A stretch of 64,000 nucleotides of DNA from Siphonodentalium dalli (GCA_032622095.1 CP136063.1:39966106-40030105); one strand, 5' to 3'; positions 1 through 11,199 are shown, counted from the stretch's first letter. Numbers and translations: made by a program. The notes: generated by a model from the sequence alone, not told the origin.

Positions 1-349
1 GCATATATCACACTGGTAAGCCTTACTCCGGTGGATTATCAAATGTGCCACCAATCTGTGCTGTTGAGTGAATGATTTCCCGCATATATCACAACAGTAA
101 GACTTATCTCCTGTGTGGGTTACCTTATGTGTCAGCAAGTTGTTCGATTTATTAAATTATTTCCCGCATATATCACAACAGTAACACACATCTCCGGTGT
201 GGGTAACTTCTGTGTCAGCAAGTTGTTCGATTGATTAAATGATTTCCACAATGGTAAGGCTTATCCCCGGTGTAGATTCTCGCATGTTTCCCTAAGCTGT
301 CCAATCGATTAAACGATTCCATGCATATATCACAATGGGAAGGCGTATC
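1..349 (-). pseudogene. decayed 3' tail of the zinc-finger array
   Basis: Finger-like sequence continues past the stop codon of the upstream reading frame, with recognisable pieces of CDICGKSF and HTGDKP. Spacing is broken: at about 240-260 a finger has lost part of its Cys-Cys hairpin, and other finger pieces are out of frame with each other. It reads as fingers that stopped being selected after the array was truncated. The array may continue left of the window. Confidence 0.7.
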
Positions 350-1318
350 TCAGGTGTGGATTCTCTTATGCTTCGCTAGGTCGCTCGATTGATTAAATGA
401 TTTCCCGCATAAATCACAATGGTAAGGCTTATTTTCGGTGTGGATTCTCTTATGTGTCACCAAATTGCTCGAAACATTAAATGAATTCCCGCATATATCA
501 CAATGGTAAGGCTTATATCCGGTGTGGATTCTCTTATGTTTCACCAAGTTGCTCGAATCATTAAATGATTTCCCGCATATATCACAATGGTAAGGCTTAT
601 CTCCGGTGTGGATTCTCGCATGTGTAACTAAGCTGTCCGATCGATTAAACGATTTCCCGCATATATCACAATGGTATGGCTTATCTCCGGTGTGGATTCT
701 CTTATGCGTCGCCAAGTGGCTCGATTGACTAAATGATTTCCTGCATATATCACAATGGTAAGGCGTATCTCCGGTGTGTGTTCTCTTATGTGCCGCCAAG
801 CTGCTCGATTGACTAAATGATTTCCCGCATATATCACATTGAAAAGGTGTATCTCCGGTGTGGATTCTCGCATGTGTCACTAAGCTGTCCGATCGATTAA
901 ACGATTTCCCACATATATCACAATGGTAAGGCTGATTTCCTGTGTGGATTCTCTTATGTGTCACCAAGTGACTCGATTGACTAAATGATTCCCCACATAT
1001 ATCACAACGATAAGGCGTATCTCTGGTGTGGATTCTTATATGCGACACCAAGTTGCTCGATCGATTGAATGATTTCCCGCAGAAATCACAATGGTAAGGC
1101 TGATCTCCTGTGTGGATTGTCTTATGTGTCACCAAGTGACTGGATTGACTAAATGATTTCCCACATATATTACAATGGTAAGGTTTATCTCCTGTGTGGA
1201 TTCTCTTATGTCTCACCAAGTTGCCGGAACAATTGAATGATTTCCCGCATATATGACAATGATGTCGCGTATTGCCCGAGTGGTCGGTCTCGTGAACATT
1301 CTTGTTAGCATCTCCCAT
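350..1318 (-). CDS. C2H2 zinc-finger protein, 11 fingers, single exon
   Basis: Open frame of 322 residues starting MGDANKNVHETDHSGN, followed by eleven 28-residue fingers of the form C-x2-C-x12-H-x3-H joined by TGDKP/TGDTP/TGNQP linkers, close to the TGEKP linker of Kruppel-type proteins. There is no KRAB, BTB or other effector domain, only a ~20-residue leader. Such proteins normally bind DNA in the nucleus; the target is unknown. Helix residues differ between fingers (QSSHL, NRSDSL, NDSSNL), as in rapidly duplicating arrays. The start fits because the damaged paralogue near 15600 begins with the same leader ([11 protein letters not shown]). The frame ends at a TGA at 350-352 where the other linkers have a GGA glycine codon, and finger-like sequence continues beyond it. 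It is either a shortened functional gene or an early pseudogene. Confidence 0.8.
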   Translation of the reverse strand: MGDANKNVHETDHSGNTRHHCHICGKSFNCSGNLVRHKRIHTGDKPYHCNICGKSFSQSSHLVTHKTIHTGDQPYHCDFCGKSFNRSSNLVSHIRIHTRDTPYRCDICGESFSQSSHLVTHKRIHTGNQPYHCDICGKSFNRSDSLVTHARIHTGDTPFQCDICGKSFSQSSSLAAHKRTHTGDTPYHCDICRKSFSQSSHLATHKRIHTGDKPYHCDICGKSFNRSDSLVTHARIHTGDKPYHCDICGKSFNDSSNLVKHKRIHTGYKPYHCDICGNSFNVSSNLVTHKRIHTENKPYHCDLCGKSFNQSSDLAKHKRIHT

Positions 1319-1790
1319 GTTGTGGAAATGTCGGACATATATATATATATATCAGCTGAATGTCGATTCTGTAAGGTGATGCAAAGAATCGGTCAAGTTG
1401 GAACGAATGCCATGTATGCTCTCAGCGGCCGTCTAAACGTGGCCGGGATCTGATATAATTCGAACAGCAATCCATTAATGAAGTGTAAATGATGTAGTTT
1501 ATACCCCGTGTGATCGGTCTCGTAAACATTCAGTTCAGCATCTCTCATCTTGCAGTCAGCTGTATACATGCATCTCTATTGATATCGGGAAACTGATTTA
1601 ATTGTAACCGGAATACATTAATACAATGCAACTGTAAAACATGTATAGTTCATGATACGGAAGGATCGCGCAACACTCAATCAAAGGACGATAGAAACAC
1701 CGTATTCTGTTGAAATATCATGCGTCGCATTATGTGGTTTGGACTAGTAGAACCATTCACAAAACGATATATGACTACGCAGCTTGCATG
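1319..1790 (-). other. 5' flank shared with the second zinc-finger locus
   Basis: The sequence upstream of the zinc-finger start resembles that upstream of the paralogue at 15601-15975. Shared blocks include the stretch after the ATG (GGAAxTGTCxGACATxTATATAT), CCGTATTCTGTTGAA and AGTAGAACCATT. The duplication that made the two loci therefore included about 400 bp of 5' flank, presumably with the promoter. No TATA box or other core promoter element is called. Confidence 0.65.
1480..1548 (-). pseudogene. third copy of the zinc-finger leader
   Basis: On the minus strand an ATG at 1548 opens MRDAELNVYETDHTG, clearly related to MGDANKNVHETDHSG of the gene just downstream. No fingers follow it. 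It looks like the head of a tandemly duplicated gene whose finger array was lost, or an upstream duplicated leader. Confidence 0.6.
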
Positions 1791-1948
1791 TGCGTGTGTA
1801 CCAGTTGTGTCTCTTACCGATAACAACTCTGTCACGATACCAATTACATTTGTGTATGCTAGTAAATTAATCTAATAATTTCACAGAATTAATGCGCGAA
1901 ACATAAAACTTGTATCGTATAAAAAAATATGTTGCAACAGTTTTCTGT

Positions 1949-2356
1949 TGAAGATGGATTATCTCTTTAAATAACAATTTTTAAATAGTTGCGTGGGTAT
2001 AAAATAATATATATGAACTGTAGACCCCTGTCAGGAAAAGTTTCTGTCAATTCATATTGATTTTATTTCGAATATTTAATTGGGATCGTTTATGTGTCTA
2101 TTTTTAGAACAGACCATTCGGATGATACCATGTTACGATATAGGGCACTGGGTTGTCCCTATGGCTACGCAACGAAAGTCAAATGTCCGAGATTGATTGT
2201 TTGTATTGTTTTGTTCCATAGTTATAAACGATGAGTATAAATATCGTTTATTTGTGACAAAGTTGTACAATCAAATTTCTGGTCTCTGTTAACAGTAACC
2301 ACTATTGTTCGCTGGCTAAACAACTTCACCTTTTTAGACTAGAAAATATTCGAAAC
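1949..2356 (-). mobile_element. truncated copy of the TTAA element family
   Basis: Begins with the left terminus (AAGATGGATTATCTCTTT), follows the family through GGATCGTTTATGT and CTGGTCTCTGTTAACAG, and breaks off at AAAATATTCGAAAC before the right terminus. It is more diverged than the full copy at 2543, so probably older. Confidence 0.8.
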
Positions 2357-2429
2357 AGGAGGTGGCATCAGAGATGCTGTGTCTCGTTTTCGGTGGCTTA
2401 CCGCCGGTGGCTACCGCCAATTGGTGTAC

Positions 2430-3730
2430 ATCAGTGTCGGAAATATTCTTAACAAGTATCTATATTGTAAATTTTATCAAATCGGAGGACGTTTGTTGAA
2501 GTTATCGCGCTAACGAGCTAAAAATTCACGAAAAATGACTAATTAAAGATGGATTATCTCTTTAAATAACAAATTTTAAATAGTTGCGTTGGTATAAAAT
2601 AATAGATATGAACTGAAGACCTATGTCCGGAAAAGCTTCTATCAATTAATATTGATTTTATTTCGAATATTAAATCGGGCCCGTTTATGTTACTATTTTT
2701 AGAACCGACCATTCGGATGAGACCGTATTGCGATATAGAGCACTGGGCTGTTCCTACGGCTATGCAACGAATGTCAAATGTCACAGATTGGTTGTTTGTA
2801 TTGTTTTGTTCCACAGATATAAGCGATAATGAGTATAATTAACGTTTATTTGTGACAAAATCGCACAATATAATTTCTGGTCTCTGTTAACCGTAACCAC
2901 TATTGTTCGTTAGCTGAACAACACACACCTTTTTAGACCAGAAAATATTCGAAATAAAATTAATATTAATCGATAGAAGCATTTCCGGACAGGAGTCTTC
3001 GATTCAAAACTAATATTTTATACCCCGGTAACTATATAATACATGTTTACAAAGAGATAATCCACCTTTAAGGGCCATAACTCTATCAAATTTTATCGGG
3101 CCAGGCTGGTTTTCGAACTCGTCCGAAATATTCTTGGCAAGTATGTCTATTCCAAATTTTAAACAAATCGGAGGACGTTTGTTGAAGTTATCGCGATAAC
3201 GAGCTAAAAATTCACGAAAAATGACTAATTAAGGGCCATAACTCTATCAAATTTTATTGGGCCAGGCTGGTTTTCTAACTCGTCCAGGATATTATTGGAA
3301 GACACTTATATACCAAATTTTAGTTGAATCGGATGACGTTTGTTGAAGTTATCGCGCTAACGAGCTCAAAATTCGTACAAAATGACTACTTAAGGACCAT
3401 AACTCTATCAAATTTTATCGAACCGGGCCGGTTTTCGAACTCTACCGAGATATTCTTGGGAGACACCTATATACCAAATTTCAATAAAATCGGATAACGT
3501 TTGTTGAAGTTATCGCGCTAACGAGCTGAAAATTCGTGAAAAATGACTAATTAAGGGCCATAACTCTATCAAATTTTATCGGACCAGGCCGGTTTTCGAA
3601 CTCGTCCGATATATTCTTGGGAGACACCTATATCCCAAATTTCAATCAAATCAGATAACGTTTGTTGAAGTTGTTGCGCTAACGAGCCTAAAATCAGTGA
3701 AAAATGGCAAAGGGCCATAACTCTGTAATA
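2430..3730 (+). repeat. tandem ~160-bp repeat with GGCCATAACTC core
   Basis: Four units start near 3073, 3233, 3393 and 3554, with a partial fifth at 3712 and a partial unit at 2430-2542. Each carries GGCCATAACTCTATC, a GGTTTTCGAACTC block, a CGTTTGTTGAAGTTATCGCG block and an AAAAATGACTAATTAAG end. The array is interrupted at 2543-3071 by a complete TTAA element. Related units occur at 12.0, 32.5, 33.4, 36.3, 42.9-43.7 and 55.8 kb. No coding capacity is apparent. Confidence 0.85.
2543..3071 (-). mobile_element. complete 529-bp TTAA-flanked non-autonomous DNA transposon
   Basis: Starts TTAAAGATGG and ends CCACCTTTAA. The two ends form long imperfect inverted repeats of roughly 130 bp, with shared blocks GGATTATCTCTTT, GGTATAAAATA, TGTCCGGAAA and TTTATTTCGAATATT. 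It sits in the TTAA of AATGACTAATTAAGGGCC, a junction that is uninterrupted in neighbouring repeat units, so the TTAA duplication can be seen directly. TTAA duplication is typical of piggyBac-type transposition. The inside holds an 86-residue open frame (2554-2814, minus), found also in other copies and resembling no transposase. Confidence 0.85.
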
Positions 3731-3810
3731 AATGTGCGGACGAACCCGATTTGTCTGCGGCTTACGTGCATGGATATGTACTCACACACCAAATTTTTTT
3801 TTAATCCGTT

Positions 3811-4268
3811 TGAATCGAAGACTCCTGTCCGGAAATGCTTAATATTAATTTTATTTCGAATATTTTCTGGTCTAAAGAGGTGTGTTTGTTCAGCTAACGA
3901 ACAATGGTGGTTACTGTTAACAGAGACCAGAAATTATATTGTGCAATTTTGTAACAAATAGATGTTAATTATACTCATTATCGCTTATATCGTTGGAACA
4001 AAACAATACAAACAACCAATCTGTGACATTTGACATTCGTTGCGTAGCCGTGGGAACACCCCAGTGCTCTATATCGGTCCCAATACGGTCTCATCCGAAT
4101 GGTCGGTTCTAAAAATAGTAACATAAACGGGCCCGATTTTGTATTCAAAATAAAATCAATATTAATTGATAGAAGCTTTTCCGGGCATAGGTCTTCTGTT
4201 CATATCTATTATTTTATACCCACGCAACTATTTAAAATTTGTTATTTAAAGAGATAATCCATCTTTAA
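3811..4268 (+). mobile_element. TTAA element, left end missing
   Basis: Opposite orientation to the copy at 2543. It starts inside the terminal repeat at GAATCGAAGACTCC after a run of T and ends cleanly at CCATCTTTAA. Its intact end lies directly against the interrupted integrase frame of the retrotransposon, so it inserted there and the far side was later lost. Confidence 0.85.
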
Positions 4269-5172
4269 CGCGACCAAATTCTATTGCGATGTTAACTTTT
4301 GAAAGCAATGTATCATTGGTCAACGCTTGAAATCCAGGGGCCGGATCAGTGCGGATAACAGCCGGTGGTCCGTCAAGGGGCGTCAGTTTAGCACACATCA
4401 TGATGAGAGCGTCGCCAAGTGTTGTTGCGCGTTCGTCCTCGATAAGACAGGCTTCGGTGTACGATGTCACTGTTTCTCTCAACAATAAAACAATCTGTTT
4501 ATTCCGCTTAAAGGCATCCGCAGCAAAGGACATCCCTATTGTTTCCGGTAGATCGGTCGATGTCTGATCTTTCAGGATATTAGGTACGGGTCTGAGCGAT
4601 GCACACACGTGGCAGCTTTGGGTAACCGTGTCGACCATTCTGTCCATGTCAAGAGCATAGAACTGGCGGCGAACCACTGCTTTTAATTGATGTGCACTCG
4701 GATGATCTAACTTTAAGTGTATAGCTGTCACCAAGCCTGACAACACTTCCCGTGGTACTATGATGCACTCCCGGTCGCGAGATAAGGGTTCTTGCCTTTT
4801 GACAATTAGTAGGCCATCTTTAGCCAAAGAAGCGACATTGATATATCTTTTGACATCTCGCACGTTAGTGGTCTTTTTTCCTGGTCGCGTTCCTTGCTTT
4901 AAGTGAGCTCGCGTCCGTCGCAAATCGGGACACTCCGACTGCGTCTGAAGCCATGCAGCTCTGCTTGTGAATGGCAAACGAACATTTCCCTCTATTATGT
5001 CATGTGTAGTTGTCTGTCGAACAACACAGTCTTCGCTTTCTGCTACAAAAAGACAGATTCGGCAATCCCAACTATTGCACTCTGTTGGATGACGACTGGC
5101 AAAATCTGACACTAGATTGTTGGAGTCCGTGATGTGGCGAATAGACACATGGTATCGACTTACAGCAGTCAA
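4266..5172 (-). pseudogene. retrotransposon integrase, truncated before its last catalytic residue
   Basis: The frame runs from the end of RNase H through an HHCC zinc-binding domain (His152/His157 region, Cys187, Cys190) into the integrase core, with Asp219 (SFAADAF) and Asp276 (VIRTDPAPGF). It runs into the TTAA element after about residue 300, so the third acidic residue of the D,D-35-E triad and the C-terminal domain are missing. The final residues of the frame come from the inserted element. Confidence 0.85.
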
Positions 5173-5563
5173 GAATGTCGCAACGCGCGGACTTGCGGAA
5201 AACTCTCCTCTGCAAAGCTTCTCGAGTACGCAAGGTTTGTTGTCTGTTAGTACGCATGCTTGATGGTCACTTTGTATGATGAACGGGCTAAAATGCTTGA
5301 CGGCCGCTGTAATGCTTAGAGCTTCGATCTCACAAGGAAGCCATGTGACTTGCTTTTTTCCGTAATTTAGTACTGAAAAACCCGACTAAAGCAGGTTTAC
5401 CGTTTCTCACTGCATACATGGTAGCCCCGATTCCTCGTTGTTTAACGAACCCATCGGTTACTATCCAGAGCTCGCCGCTACGTTTGGGTAATATGATGGC
5501 TTTGTTGCTTGCGATATGTTTCTGTGCATTAGAAAATGCTGTAACAAGTTCTTCCGACCACAC
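5173..5563 (-). pseudogene. retrotransposon RNase H, frameshifted
   Basis: The beginning is read in 5330-5563 with the first catalytic Asp in LWIVTDGF and the GFFSTKL block. Frame is lost in an A-run near 5340; the remaining domain is recognisable in another frame as far as the integrase start. Distinct from a cellular RNase H by position and by its tether to the RT. Confidence 0.75.
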
Positions 5564-5581
5564 GATTGTGTCTTGTGATGT

Positions 5582-6470
5582 TCAGCCAGAAACGATGCTG
5601 TCGAGAGGAGACATGAATTGTGCACATTGTGGAACGACTCTTGCCAATATTTTATATGCCCCAATGAATGATCGCAACCCTCGAACGGTTGTCGGGCGGT
5701 TGCATGTCGAGAGTGCAGCGACGGTGTGTCCACATGCTTGAATTTTTCCTTCGCACCAGTCCCATCCAAGAATCGTTGTTCGCCTTGGTGCGATAACAGT
5801 CTTGGTAGATGACAGCTTTAGGTCCCATGATTCAAAAGCATGTAGGACTCTGGTCCAATTATTGAGTAATTCGTTTGGTGTGTTGCCTCCACAAAATAGA
5901 TCATCGGCCAATTTGGCAACCACCTTCTTGCAACAGATCACCTAACACTCTTGACATCAGTTCCTCGAGGGCAGTCTCCGACCCAGGCATACCCATGGCT
6001 GTGCGTGTGTATACACGGACACCTTTAAAAGGGGTAGCAACGCCACAGTATTTTGATGATGCCTTGGCGAGTGGAATCTGATAGAAAGATTTTGTGAGAT
6101 CTGTAGTTGCTATGTAGCGCCATTGGCCGATTTTTCTGAGTGTTGAATCGACGTCTGGCATAATGGATGGCTGTGGTTTAGTATAACGGCCTACATCGGC
6201 GAATGCTGTTACAAGTCGGTATCCGCCACTTTGCTTCTTTATGAGAAAAGAAGGATTCAAATATTCCGCGACCACGCCAATCTCTTCTGGTTTCCGAAAC
6301 ACCCCCAGTTTTTCTAATTCATCAAATTTGTCTTGAAGCTCTACCAATTTGTCTGTAGAATATTGCGGTAGATGACCTTTCCGTTGTGGTGGTTGTACAG
6401 GACCCATGTTCACAACATCTTCGAATTTCCCGGGCGATCCATTATATCCGGGAAATGCTGGATCAAACAC
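5582..6470 (-). pseudogene. retrotransposon reverse transcriptase, frameshifted
   Basis: The first part (5901-6470) has the RT fingers and palm: a conserved [18 protein letters not shown] block and the first catalytic Asp in [13 protein letters not shown]. The second part (5582-5941, another frame) has the second catalytic pair in LADDLFCGG, where many Ty3 elements have YxDD, followed by the thumb/connection region ([23 protein letters not shown]). The frames part near 5930 and an in-frame stop occurs at 5582-5584. Confidence 0.85.
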
Positions 6471-6480
6471 ATTGTCATAA

Positions 6481-6999
6481 TCAGTTAATGCTTGTAAGAA
6501 TTCCGATTTTATTTCTGGAGGGAGAATATTGTCCGGATCCTACAGCTACTGCCTCTGAGTGCAGACCACACGCTTGTGATGTATGGTGCCGTCTGGTAAC
6601 CGAATCTGGTATGCACGAAGGTGTTTTGGTTATATCGGACGAAACTTGTAACACCTGTCCAAAGTGTTCATTGCGTCGCAGATTGACGAACTGGTTAGTA
6701 TCGTTATGAATTCGTATTTTATTGCCAACTAGTGAAACGACACGAGGTTCTGGCCATTGCTTGGATACAGATGAGTCGCATCTGGGTTCTAGTGCTAGAA
6801 TAGAGTCAGGATAAATTTCTTTGGGTACATTGAGTTCTAGAAACTCTCCTGGCCAAACAGTTGTTTTCCGTGATGGTGATTTCAACACATAGGTTTTGGT
6901 CAGACGAATGACGTGGGGACCTTCATCTTGGCTGTGACGAGCCCTTCTTTCCCACAAGAAGAGTTTGTGTCGCCGGTCTAATGCTAACGTCGTTGGCAA
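6481..6999 (-). pseudogene. retrotransposon pol, protease-RT linker region
   Basis: This frame carries the stretch between protease and reverse transcriptase (blocks TYVLKSPSRKTTVWPGEFLE and VSLVGNKIRIHN). It leaves frame near 6535, where the RT sequence continues in another frame. No catalytic motif lies here. Confidence 0.65.
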
Positions 7000-8344
7000 T
7001 CATAAACGGCATGCCAGCCAATACATCAACATCCAAGTCTTGTACGACAACTGCATCCAATTGAAGTTTTTTATCATCTCGCGTAAGAACGAATCGTGTC
7101 TCGCCTACCACATTCATATGTGATTTCCCATCAGCCTGTAGAGCCCTATGATTTGTCTTAGTAACTTTTAGGCCTAGACGAGATGCCACTGAAGACTTCA
7201 CCATATTTGTCTCTGCCCCAGAGTCTATAGTTAATTTCACGGTGTGGTGATTGAAGAATGTGTTGAATATAGGAGATTTCCTAACTTGAACGGTTCTCGC
7301 ATGCGAATGGTCGCCGTTAAACTCGTCTTGATTGTCGGTATATTCGTCGTATTCTGAGTCGGAATCTGAGTCTTGCTCGCATCTCCCATTCGAGTGGTCG
7401 TGCTCTATTTCCTGTGGAATGTCAACATTTGTCAAGACTGATCGCGACTTCGTGATGAACGTTTTATCGCTATCCGGAAGATATGGACATTTGCTGAGGT
7501 AATGTTTGAAATCAGAGCGACCAGTTTGTTTGCACAAGGGGCACGACTTGTGGGTATATCTTTGTTGATCATTCTGCCATCCCTGACGTGGTTGCTGTCG
7601 TTTATGGTGTCCCTTGGTCGAATTTGAACGTAATGTTTTTATTTCCTCATTATGCGAAAGCTCATCTAGCAAGGAGTCGAGAGCTTGGGAGATCTCTTCT
7701 TTGATTGAGGCAAGTGACTGCGATCGCAGTTCTGTTCCATAGCGTTGTTTCACAAGCTTTGGTAAATTTGGATGTAATAATTGCAACCAAGTTAGAACCA
7801 CAAAGTTCTCTAGTAAGTCGCCGTCCTCGTCTGGTTTTTCTCCGTGATGTGAAATACTGCCGTCGGTGCGCAACAGACTATCATCAACGAATGGTTGTAG
7901 TCGTTGGAATAGATCCTCAGGATTTTCATTTGGTTGATGGGATATGTCTGCGAAATCCAAGAAATGCCCACCCGTTGTCTGAAAACCATAATGTGTTCGA
8001 ATGGTTTGCCACACAAATTTGAGAGAAGTCGAGTTTTTCACGATGGAATTCCTTGCGATGACTGGGCAAAAGTTTGCTATTTGACCAAGCATAAGTTCCA
8101 GACATTTCACTTTCTGTTGGGCAGTTTTGCGACTTGCCGCTGCAACAGCATTTCCATCATATGTGAATCCACGAAGTGGGTCATTTTTAGATTTCTTTTT
8201 CCAAATTACACCGTCGATTAAATACGGATTAAAGTTTTGGTCTAATGAAAGTGTGTATTGAAGGTTCGAGCGCCAAGTTTCAAATGTCGATATTGTCTCA
8301 GTCTCTGTTAACGACCACTGACTAGGGTCTCTGGCAGCTGTCAT
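6923..8344 (-). CDS. gag-pro: retrotransposon Gag with aspartic protease
   Basis: Open frame of 473 residues. The first ~240 residues are an alpha-helical Gag-like region. A zinc-knuckle-like group follows at Cys268, Cys271, His281 and Cys286, then an acidic stretch (about 325-345) and a retropepsin-type protease around Asp374-Ser-Gly (LTIDSGAETNMV) with the later LAGMPF block. The frame ends at 6923, and pol sequence resumes in another frame overlapping its end. The overlap could be a frameshift site of the original element or simple decay; other pol breaks make decay likely. This is the only intact part of the element. Confidence 0.85.
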   Translation of the reverse strand: MTAARDPSQWSLTETETISTFETWRSNLQYTLSLDQNFNPYLIDGVIWKKKSKNDPLRGFTYDGNAVAAASRKTAQQKVKCLELMLGQIANFCPVIARNSIVKNSTSLKFVWQTIRTHYGFQTTGGHFLDFADISHQPNENPEDLFQRLQPFVDDSLLRTDGSISHHGEKPDEDGDLLENFVVLTWLQLLHPNLPKLVKQRYGTELRSQSLASIKEEISQALDSLLDELSHNEEIKTLRSNSTKGHHKRQQPRQGWQNDQQRYTHKSCPLCKQTGRSDFKHYLSKCPYLPDSDKTFITKSRSVLTNVDIPQEIEHDHSNGRCEQDSDSDSEYDEYTDNQDEFNGDHSHARTVQVRKSPIFNTFFNHHTVKLTIDSGAETNMVKSSVASRLGLKVTKTNHRALQADGKSHMNVVGETRFVLTRDDKKLQLDAVVVQDLDVDVLAGMPFMIANDVSIRPATQTLLVGKKGSSQPR

Positions 8345-11190
8345 GCTTTCCGTTATGTGCAGATGAGAATAATGAATAACGATTATCCTACATCATTTAA
8401 TCACCGGGCTCTTCCGGTGGTCATCTGCGTCGAAATAAGGTGACGTAGTGGGCCACACACCGCTTCGGTAAAAGTTCTACTCTGTGAAACAACAAAGGCG
8501 TGTGTAAAGTTCGTAATATAAACAGGGTGTTTTTATGGTATGCTAATGTTGAATTGAATTATACTCAGCACACAAGTAGGTTTAGTAAATGTTGAGTTAC
8601 TACAATTTGATCAATCAGTATGATTCGGTAGTCGAGCAGGTTGTGTCTTTATCAGTCCCACATCAATTTTGATTGGCTGCATCACCATTCTGTATAAAGG
8701 TTATACAATTTCCCTAACACGTACACTATTTTAGAACAAATAATGGCTATATGATTGCCTATATTTTATCCTGATAAATGTATATGTACACGTAGATGTA
8801 TATTTGCCCTAAATTGTTTCTGGTTCAAATTTGGGAGTTTGTAAGAAAATAAGTCATAAGATAGATGCAGTTGCAGTAATATTAAAATATATTGTCCTGT
8901 TCAAAACTAACAAATACATGTCTATTGATTATTGGTGTGATATCCAGTAATAAAGACTAAAATAATCCTTCCGATTATTTTAGTCCAGTTATAATAAATC
9001 CACACATTAAAAATATAGGGCTTCCATACATACAGAATATTTTCCAACTTGACAATCGTTCCTTGTGTTCAACTGAGTGAGTACATGTGAGGTTCATGGA
9101 AATTTATTTGGCAAGCTTGATTCTAAAGTGTCTAGCTTTATGGGCTTGAAATTCCGAATGCAATCCTGTTGCATTGTGAGCTTAGAGTGAATTAGAAGAA
9201 AAATACAAGCATCAGTTGATATGCAGATATAAATACATACAAATCTACATTCTGCAGGTAGCCATGCTATGCAATCCTCCCTCATGTTTCATCTTATCAA
9301 GGAAAAATGATCACATTACCAATGACTATGATAGTCAGATGTTTTTGTAGATTTTGTAGATTTGTGGATGTTGTAGATTTGGTAGATTTGTGGATGTTGT
9401 AATGCAATATAGATCTCCATTATAGTTGCACAAATTTATTTTTCATTTCGTCCCTTTAAATTGACTTTTATTTTTTATGTATGTATATGTGCCACTCCAA
9501 AAATGTCAGTAAAAGTACTGTAAACCGTTTGGTTTGATGTTATAGGCACAGGAGATATATATATACATATATATATATATACTTTACGTGTCAAATATTG
9601 TGAACCCTGCAGGTACGTGTATGTGTGTCAGTCGCCTTATGTGTGTGATGTACATGCAGTAACTACATGTATATTCTAGTGAAATTTATGCTCTGCACTC
9701 TGCAGTATTTCAAAAACATGCTATGGCCATGCCTACATATACACATGTACACTGATTCTAACACAATGATTGTCAGGTTATAATCTATGTTTGAGGAAAA
9801 TTACTATGTATTTTTCATTTGTGTTGCATTTGTCAATATTAATGGGTCCCAGGAGACCAGATGTTACTAGTGCAGAGCCCATTTAATTTTCATGAGACTG
9901 GTGGACTATACTCTTAAATAAACATGACTTTGAGTCTTATCAGACCAAGACGGTATTGTGTAGGTTTTACTAGAATTATATTTAGAATTTTAAGACTCAA
10001 CCATTATTTTTCCACTGCCCTATATATCACAATATATTCATTTGACAGTATTCATCCCAAGTTTAGTGGTGATGCTAACAAATTTGGTATGATAGTCAGG
10101 TAGAGCAAAGCGATCTGAACAAATCGAGGATAAGCCACTATGTGTAGAAAACATTAAAAACATGTATATTGTGAAATATTTTAATAATGGGTGCTGGTTT
10201 TTACAAACTGGCCATAATTGAGATGACTATTCCTGTTGTTTACCAAACATCAGCGTACACATTAAATATTTTGAAGTTATATGTTCTTGAATGTTTCATA
10301 CAGACACTGACTTTTGCACAAATTGCTCGGATTAGCCAAACAATGCAAAAATAACCAACTTTAGGTAAAATGATGGTACTATTTCTAAACAGAATCGCTT
10401 TGACCTACAAACATCATAGCAATCCAGCAGTACCCATCAGCATAATATAAAACTAGCAGGACCACTTAACCTGGGTGGTATTGAAAATGAAAAGATCTTT
10501 AAAATGGTAAGTTATGAGGGCTATTAGGTATTATGAAGAATTATGTTAGGGAAATTATAGACCCTCATCTTCTCCAACCTGCAAGTGCTGCAACTAATGT
10601 GGGACTGACAAAGGCTCATTCTACTATTGATTGAATAGTGATGATTCCATAATTTCCTGAAACTTTTTGTGAGATGGGGTGTCCTTTTGGAAGAATTGAT
10701 TACTTCTGAAATATATACTGGTATATATGGTCATCTCTCATCTGATTACAACATGTTTTTACTATACCCAGATGCAATACCCATTTTAAGATCGCAACAT
10801 ATGGCTGCTGCATGAAGCAAACAGCTGGTCATTCCATATAGTAAAAGTGTTTAGCATGTTTCATAGCTTGGTCACTTAAATCAGATCAGCTGTTAAATGT
10901 TGATAACACATTTTTAAAACCTGTTTTGTTCAATCTGTACATTTCTGTTGATTAGAACACAATTGTTACCTGATTTTTGGTAAAGCACACCAGTTTCCAA
11001 GGCATGTTCAGTCGGGAAGAGCTCATGTTGTGTGTCGGGGTCAACACATCATCAGCAGCAATTTCCAGCTAATCCCATTGTGTGTGGTCAATTGTGCTCT
11101 TAAGTCCATCAGAGAATGCGGATAGTTCTGTAAAAAGTGTCATACTTATGCTGTGGCCTTGGTGGTATTGTATACTTGTGGTGCGTAACA
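8345..11190. other. no gene seen; possible retrotransposon leader, then unique AT-rich DNA
   Basis: The first few hundred bases upstream of gag probably include the 5' leader and perhaps LTR of the retrotransposon, but with the 3' LTR missing its limits cannot be set. The rest has only short open frames. Small features are a perfect hairpin at 8955-8985, a short direct repeat of GTAGATTTGTGGATGTT at 9345-9402 and an AT run at 9552-9582. Confidence 0.6.
8955..8985. repeat. perfect 13-bp inverted repeat
   Basis: GACTAAAATAATC, loop CTTCC, then the exact complement. Short and isolated; may be a transposon footprint or chance. Confidence 0.7.
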
Positions 11191-11199
11191 TGCTGAAAT

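Larger units (their letters stand above)
4266..8344 (-). mobile_element. broken Ty3/gypsy-like retrotransposon
   Basis: Gene order on the minus strand is gag, protease, reverse transcriptase, RNase H, integrase, as in Ty3/gypsy elements. Gag-protease is one intact frame; the pol part is split by frameshifts near 6950, 6535, 5930 and 5340 and by one in-frame stop at 5582. The integrase stops at a TTAA element (4268), so its last third and any 3' LTR are gone. No LTR pair can be recognised with only one end present. The element is a fossil and not capable of autonomous movement. Confidence 0.88.

Noticed and set aside
4246-4266. C-terminal residues of the integrase frame
   Set aside because: Encoded by the inserted TTAA element, not by the retrotransposon.
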